A stretch of 64,000 bases of DNA from the NCBI RefSeq assembly GCF_910592395.1, contig NC_088309.1:2916501-2980500 (forward strand). The letters are read 5' to 3'. Positions 59,601-64,000 of the stretch are shown in pieces. The position numbers and the translations under genes were made by a program. The notes under the pieces were generated by a model. The model saw only the letters and a program-made list of their open reading frames with translations, did not search any database and had not been told where the DNA came from. The DNA is from Lineus longissimus. Lineage: Eukaryota > Nemertea > Pilidiophora > Heteronemertea > Lineidae. Each line of letters starts with the position of its first letter. Within the stretch, counting starts at the first letter, position 1.

Positions 59601-62425
59601 CATGTTATGCTTGCCATGCTCAATGTCCCCAACATCATTCCCAGTATAGAACACAGCATGGATCTGGTGAACAGTCGTACAGATCAAATAGACAACATCA
59701 CACACTTGGGTCTTTATACTGCTGCTGTGCTGATCTGGATGGAACAGTTGTTGGACTGCATGCTGAGATGAAGACAATGAGACAGCATTATTTACTCTCA
59801 ATGAAACAACTTATGTATGTTATATCAGGCAAATGGGCTTCTTAGATGGGGTATAGCACGTAAGAATAATGCATTAAACACTAAAGAGTTTGAACAATTT
59901 TGAATGTTAGTAATGACGACATGATTTGTCTCCTTGTAACATAACCAACTTCAGGATGTTTATTCCATGAAATGTGCCCTAATCTCGACAGTGAAATAAA
60001 TAAGGACTAAAGATACTTACTGTCCTGGCTAACAGAAATCCAGTGAAGACTTGCCGTGGAGTACTGTCTTCAAGTAGCATGATAGAGCACAAGCTGTTTG
60101 CGATATCCTACAATAGGAACATCCAATTTAGAAAACAATCAACTCCTATGTTTTTTTAAACAAGACATTCTGCTTACACTGCAATGCAATAACCTTTCCC
60201 ACAGGGAATCTCTCTACATCACAATGGTTAATGACACACCATTCCAAATTTAAAAACAAAAGGGTTTCACTCAACAACCTTCAGACTTCAAGTCCAAGTA
60301 GTAATCAAACAACACCACAAATGAGCCCCGAGAGAGGTATTCAGGCCACCTGTGCCAAGGACTTGATTTTCAGAGACCTTGATCAATTGAGACAGACAAT
60401 GAACTGCTAAACTAAAACAGGGTTCTCCTTCCAAGATTTAATATTGTGACAAGAGCACCCCATATCTTACCTGTTCAGATATATCAGCATTCTTCAGTAC
60501 CTCCTTGCAGCCTTGTAATATAGTCGCTCTAAAATGACTAATGGCTGCCCATTGTCTGGCCAGCACAGGGAACCATGAGTGGATCTTAGCAGATTGTTGA
60601 GAGTCCAACTGGAGAGCTGTGTTGATGTGCCGAGCAAGCAAATAGAGCTGGGTAGCCTGTAGGTAGTTACCAGTATCTATCGCACTCCACACTTTCTCCG
60701 GGGTGTCTAACAGAAGCTTTATTTGGGTTGCTACATCATAGAACTGGCACTCATCCTTCTTTCTGAAAAGAGATGTTGCATAATTACACTTTAGTCAAAG
60801 ATTGAGATAGGATCAACAGATCAGAATGACTGGTATAGGAGTTTTGTTACAAATGATCAGCCTCCTATCAGTCATTGCTTGGCCAACCTCTCATTTTTGG
60901 ACGAACCAGCTTCTCAGTTACTTTTCAAAAACTGGCGTCATATTAAGATATAGAAGATGATTTTACCAGAGATCATTATCAAACCAATGCACACTCAAAT
61001 TAATGGGCAATCAAATTACTACTTGCATACCTTATCACATTTGATTGAGACTTCTTGTTGAAATCACTCCCTGATCGTGCAATCTTCATCTCCTTCAATT
61101 GCTTACAATGGCCTTGCATCCGAGAAATAGACTGCATAACCTACAAGATAAGATCAGGTTAAGGTTCATGGTGATGGCTTTAGTTTTTATCATTTCTGAA
61201 TCTGATTATAAATTGGCCGCAAGGTGGTCTGCCTACTTATGACCACTGCTGTACAAGTATCATGTGTTGCACTTACATTTTCAGCACTGGTTTTCATATC
61301 ACTGATGGTGTCTGCAGCTTCTATCAAGTCTCTGTATCGTTCACTGCAGAAACAAAAGGGGAAAGGACATTTGGATGTAAATTCAGTATACCACTAAATA
61401 GAACGATAATTTCCAACTTGCATAGTCATAGAGTAGAAATTGACACTCTCTTTCTATTCAGAGAAATCCTAATGATATACACATATATTTGAGAGTTTCA
61501 TCGCCTTCCGTTAGTTTTTTTTAGATGAAACTGTACAATGACTTGTTATGAAAATGTTAAACAAGTAAATAACAAAGAGAAATAGATAACCAGAGCAATG
61601 TTAGCATTAATATTCACAGATACCTAAATCAACACTACTTGGCAACCCTTTTCAACTCACCCCACCATTTGCCTGAGGTCTTCTTTTTTTCTTTCAATAT
61701 CCTGCCTGAAAAAGACCAAAAATTGAGAAAAAGAACTTATTTTCCCTTTGAGAATCAAGGTTTTTGTTATCAGAATGTCAACTTTGATCCACCCGTCTCG
61801 AGAAGATTCGCTATTCACACATTTAGGACATATTTCCAATCTCTTGCAACCTGCCATAAGGGTTAACAGGATATCAAACTTCTCTGTAAGAGTTCAATAA
61901 TTACAGCAGTTTCTATTAATGCGTTTCCAGAAATTCTACCGGATTACAACAATGGAGAAAGGTTTACCTGGTTTTATTTTCAATGGACCTGATTTCATCA
62001 ACAGTAAATTTCTCAAACAGAATATTACTGTCTACCTCCTGCGCAGGCATGCCTGCAAGTGCAAAATAAATCAGTTAATACCGGTAAGGAAATTCCCACT
62101 CCGGAACAAAATACTGAATATCCAATCTTCTATCGGTACAATGATAACTGATGTCACTGGCAGATCAAGGGAAGGAGAAGATTGGCAAAAATGGTCTGCA
62201 GTCGGTCGTTAAGCATTTAGTGGAGGAAAAAATTTCCACTTCAAATGAAAATAACTGTCAATATGTGGTACAAATTTCCAGTGACATGAGTAAGGACAAT
62301 TCTACTCAGTGTTATCTTTCAGGAAAATAATACAACGATTAAAACTAAAGCATATTCATTAAGAATTTTGATGATTTATTTCTCAATATTCATGTATATT
62401 CACCGGGTTTGACACTGTCCGCCAT
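53672..62425 (-). CDS. COG1: Conserved oligomeric Golgi complex subunit 1
   Basis: Subunit of the COG tether for retrograde Golgi vesicles. Exons: 62425-62404, 62052-61968, 61705-61661, 61343-61277, 61140-61031, 60762-60471, 60107-60021, 59762-59558, 59425-59363, 59068-58987, 58660-58450, 58187-57937, 57800-57636, 57432-57340, 57073-56867, 56273-56180, 55910-55833, 55525-55449, 55245-55056, 54838-54707, 54404-54210, 53821-53672. The 2901 nt give 966 aa; human is about 980. Family landmarks in order: IERKKEDLRQMVGERYRDL near the N-terminus (vesicle-tethering domain), LQATQLYLLARHI, SIMLLEDSTPRQV, GSFDRYAD, SWYVHSLLYSICNEVNRVGG, LTQNRALQLMFD, ENQVDPFDLDVFSPY. The first coding exon has only 22 nt and its ATG lies in a YY1/TISU-like element; a second in-frame ATG at 62050 would shorten the protein by 8 residues. 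The introns after exons 14 and 15 start with GC. Confidence 0.95.
53889..54122. mobile_element. Fold-back (MITE-like) hairpin element in the last COG1 intron
   Basis: A left arm of about 105 bp (53889-53994) is repeated as its reverse complement at 54017-54122, with a spacer of about 20 bp. Only a handful of mismatches separate the arms. The ends begin with TATATGTGAC. No protein is encoded. The structure is that of a non-autonomous fold-back or hairpin transposon. Flanking TTCA-like words may be a target duplication, but this is not clear. The element lies wholly in the intron 54209-53822. Confidence 0.85.
56418..56535. mobile_element. Second short fold-back element in a COG1 intron
   Basis: Arms 56418-56451 and 56502-56535 are 34-bp inverted repeats beginning GGGTGATATGAATAAAGACT with one visible mismatch and a spacer of about 50 bp. 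The sequence is unrelated to the larger hairpin at 53.9 kb. It is non-coding and lies in the intron 56866-56274. A small MITE is the simplest reading. Confidence 0.7.
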
Positions 62426-62480
62426 GTTGCTGACGTTTCAAATCCCACGCCCCCTATGTTTGATTGGTGCAACGAGAACG
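62405..62480 (-). promoter_or_regulatory. COG1 core promoter: CCAAT, GC box, CRE-like and YY1/TISU motifs
   Basis: Reading on the minus strand toward COG1: CCAAT box (62463-62467), a GGGGCGTGGG-type KLF/Sp1 site (62444-62453), a CRE-like ACGTCA (62431-62436) and CAACATGGCGG (62419-62429), which contains the predicted start codon. All are in one compact cluster with spacing typical of a housekeeping promoter. The leader would be very short, as in TISU genes. Confidence 0.6.
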
Positions 62481-62567
62481 TGGTCAAATGAGGGGTCGTC
62501 TCAAAAATGAAGATTGAGTTTTGGCGGTGCCTGACTCATTTGCTGGCGCAAGGGGCACCATCCTGAG

Positions 62568-62622
62568 GAAATCAGGGGTTCATGTTCGCTTCTCCGGCCC
62601 TGAGAAGCGAGCCCCTGATTTC
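62568..62622. repeat. Short hairpin in the COG1/FAAH spacer
   Basis: GAAATCAGGGG (62568-62578) pairs with CCCCTGATTTC (62612-62622), and CGCTTCTC (62587-62594) pairs with GAGAAGCG (62602-62609), around a 7-base loop. The stem is interrupted by one asymmetric bulge. Confidence 0.7.
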
Positions 62623-62627
62623 ATCGT

Positions 62628-62682
62628 ATGTAACATAACTTCCAATATGTAACATACCTTCCAATATGTAACATACCTTCCA
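62628..62682. repeat. 19-bp tandem repeat, three copies
   Basis: Three successive copies of ATGTAACATACCTTCCAAT-like sequence (first with one change, last truncated) in the intergenic spacer between COG1 and the FAAH-like gene. Confidence 0.85.
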
Positions 62683-63365
62683 TCTGCCACGCGAGGTTGG
62701 GCAGTGGGTCGAGCGAGGTTGTACGAGTGTCAATTATGCTCGTCCAAATTCTAGGCCATAAAGCGAAAAAATAGCCGAGATGACCCCATGTTTTCACATC
62801 CAATAAAGAAACTAGATGCATTTGGCTATCTGCCGGTGGTAATGACATTCTCCAGTGATCCATTTTGAACCGATTGAGGCCGGTTTGAAGATCGCACACA
62901 TCATGCCATTTCTTGGTCAATTTATTTCAGGAGTCAAAGTGGTATACGGCTGCGCTACCTATCGGAGCACTTATGAATTAAATGCAATGAAAATGCTGTA
63001 GACTTCTTCTCTGGATTTATATAAACCCAGAAATGTATAGATTATGGTGCCTGTGATGTATGATTAGGCCTCAGCAAGAACTGAAAGACTACCTCCTGTC
63101 GGTTGCCCGGGGCCTGTTTGACGCAGCCCTTGACACCGTCCTCCGCACTGTACGGAAAATCTCAACGAGTGCGAGACTGTGGCTCGTAGCGAATTTCTGG
63201 TCTGCAAAACACCTTGAACAAGGGGATTCCCCACAATTGTTACTTCCGTAAACATAACATGACATGTTTGATGTGCAAAGTTCACTAAGCAGAGCTGATT
63301 CGACTAGCCGGCTGTGTTGCAAATCATTCCTTGTTTGTTAGAATTAGTTATAAGGTTCAGCAAAC
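62683..63365. other. Spacer/5' flank of the FAAH-like gene
   Basis: Should contain the promoter and leader of the plus-strand amidase gene. A minus-strand frame of about 90 codons (near 62683-62920) resembles nothing I recognise and has no convincing start or acceptor, so I do not call it a gene. Confidence 0.4.
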
Positions 63366-64000
63366 ATGAACTATGTAATAACGTACGGGACTAAAGCTTT
63401 TAACAAGCTACAATCTGATGTAAAGAAAGGTGATCCTCTGAGCTGTCTTGTTGCTGCTACTATTGGTGTGGGAGTTGTGGCCAAGGTATCACTAAATGTG
63501 TATCAGTGGTACAGGTTGCGAACACTGAGAAGAGACCACAGCTTGCAGAGCATTGTATCAAAGAAGAAGCTTCGTGAAAAGTTATCGGAAGAAAATCCGG
63601 ACTCCGCATGGAATGAGATAGTTTCCTTGTCAAGTGATGAATTGGCTGTGAAACTTCAGAAGAAAGAGTTGAAAGCTTTGGATGTTCTGCGGGCCTACCA
63701 AACAAAGGCCCTGGACATTGATGGAGAAATCAATTGCGTTATTGAGCCCATCTGGGAAGCTGAGGCATTGGCTTTAGAATGTGACGTGGCTGCCAAGAAA
63801 GGGCCATTGCATGGACTGCCCGTTAGCATAAAAGAGAATTATCCAATCAAAGGCTACACTGTTAGTCTTGGTTTATCAACTAATTTGGATACGCTGTGTT
63901 TAGATGATTGTGTTCTGGTAAAGGTACTGAAGAAGCAAGGTGCCATACCATTTGTCAGAACCAATGTGCCGCAAAGCTTGCTCAGTTTCCAATGTAGCAA
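63366..64000 (+). CDS. Fatty-acid amide hydrolase-like amidase, 5' part (cut by window end)
   Basis: An open frame of 211 codons runs off the right edge without a stop. FAAH-type enzymes hydrolyse N-acylethanolamines such as anandamide on internal membranes. Features: a probable membrane helix at about residues 26-47, a basic segment after it, then the amidase-signature fold with GPLHGLPVSIKE, where K156 corresponds to the catalytic lysine (K142 of mammalian FAAH). Next come LGLS, GAIPFVRTNVPQS and the beginning of the SxxCSN segment. The two catalytic serines lie beyond the window. No intron interrupts the visible 635 bp. It is divergent from COG1 across about 940 bp. The subfamily is FAAH1-like from membrane helix and motif order; substrate not shown. 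Confidence 0.92.
   Translation, partial: MNYVITYGTKAFNKLQSDVKKGDPLSCLVAATIGVGVVAKVSLNVYQWYRLRTLRRDHSLQSIVSKKKLREKLSEENPDSAWNEIVSLSSDELAVKLQKKELKALDVLRAYQTKALDIDGEINCVIEPIWEAEALALECDVAAKKGPLHGLPVSIKENYPIKGYTVSLGLSTNLDTLCLDDCVLVKVLKKQGAIPFVRTNVPQSLLSFQCS

Noticed and set aside
62621-62920. 99-codon minus-strand frame upstream of COG1
   Set aside because: No recognisable homology, it runs through a 19-bp tandem repeat, and it lacks splice or promoter support.

Overview
This is eukaryotic nuclear DNA. Genes are split by many short GT-AG introns (mostly 100-600 bp). Several proteins match well-known animal families, and intergenic DNA carries AATAAA signals, minisatellites and fold-back repeats. 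The gene set (membrane guanylate cyclase receptor, PRPF8, COG1, FAAH-type amidase, giant C2H2 zinc-finger protein) points to a bilaterian animal. Compact introns and sequence style suggest a marine invertebrate (lophotrochozoan or invertebrate deuterostome); I cannot name the species.

Layout from left to right: (1) 1-3000, no recognisable gene; (2) 3008-4366 (+), an unrecognised basic, Ser/Arg-rich protein of 452 aa on one coding exon; (3) 5275-14411 (-), a complete 24-exon receptor guanylate cyclase of 1076 aa, convergent with gene 2; (4) 14412-19157, intergenic; (5) 19158-~32131 (+), a giant zinc-finger gene of about 3953 aa whose two long open frames are joined by splicing through the middle of a finger; (6) 34.4-37.6 kb, a repeat-rich block containing a 68-bp minisatellite; (7) 38764-52023 (-), complete PRPF8 in 29 exons, 2376 aa; (8) 53672-62425 (-), complete COG1 in 22 exons, about 966 aa, with two consecutive GC-AG introns and two fold-back elements in introns; (9) 63366-64000 (+), the 5' part of a FAAH-like amidase, cut by the window edge.

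I derived the exon joins by hand from splice sites. For GC, PRPF8 and COG1 the summed exon lengths are exact multiples of three (3231, 7131 and 2901 nt) with one terminal stop, which supports the models strongly. The genes do not form a pathway: PRPF8 is spliceosomal, COG1 is in Golgi tethering, the cyclase is a surface receptor and FAAH is a lipid amidase. The arrangement is two convergent pairs (each with opposed AATAAA signals about 30 bp apart), two divergent pairs and one tandem pair.

The most unusual objects are the giant zinc-finger gene (about 40 fingers, split last N-block finger, acidic tail, three evenly spaced W-x-x-[VL] motifs, an alternative last exon), the 68-bp array with its surrounding older repeat family, and the paired GC donors in COG1. 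I found no evidence of a self-contained novel system such as a mobile element with coding capacity, CRISPR or a virus.
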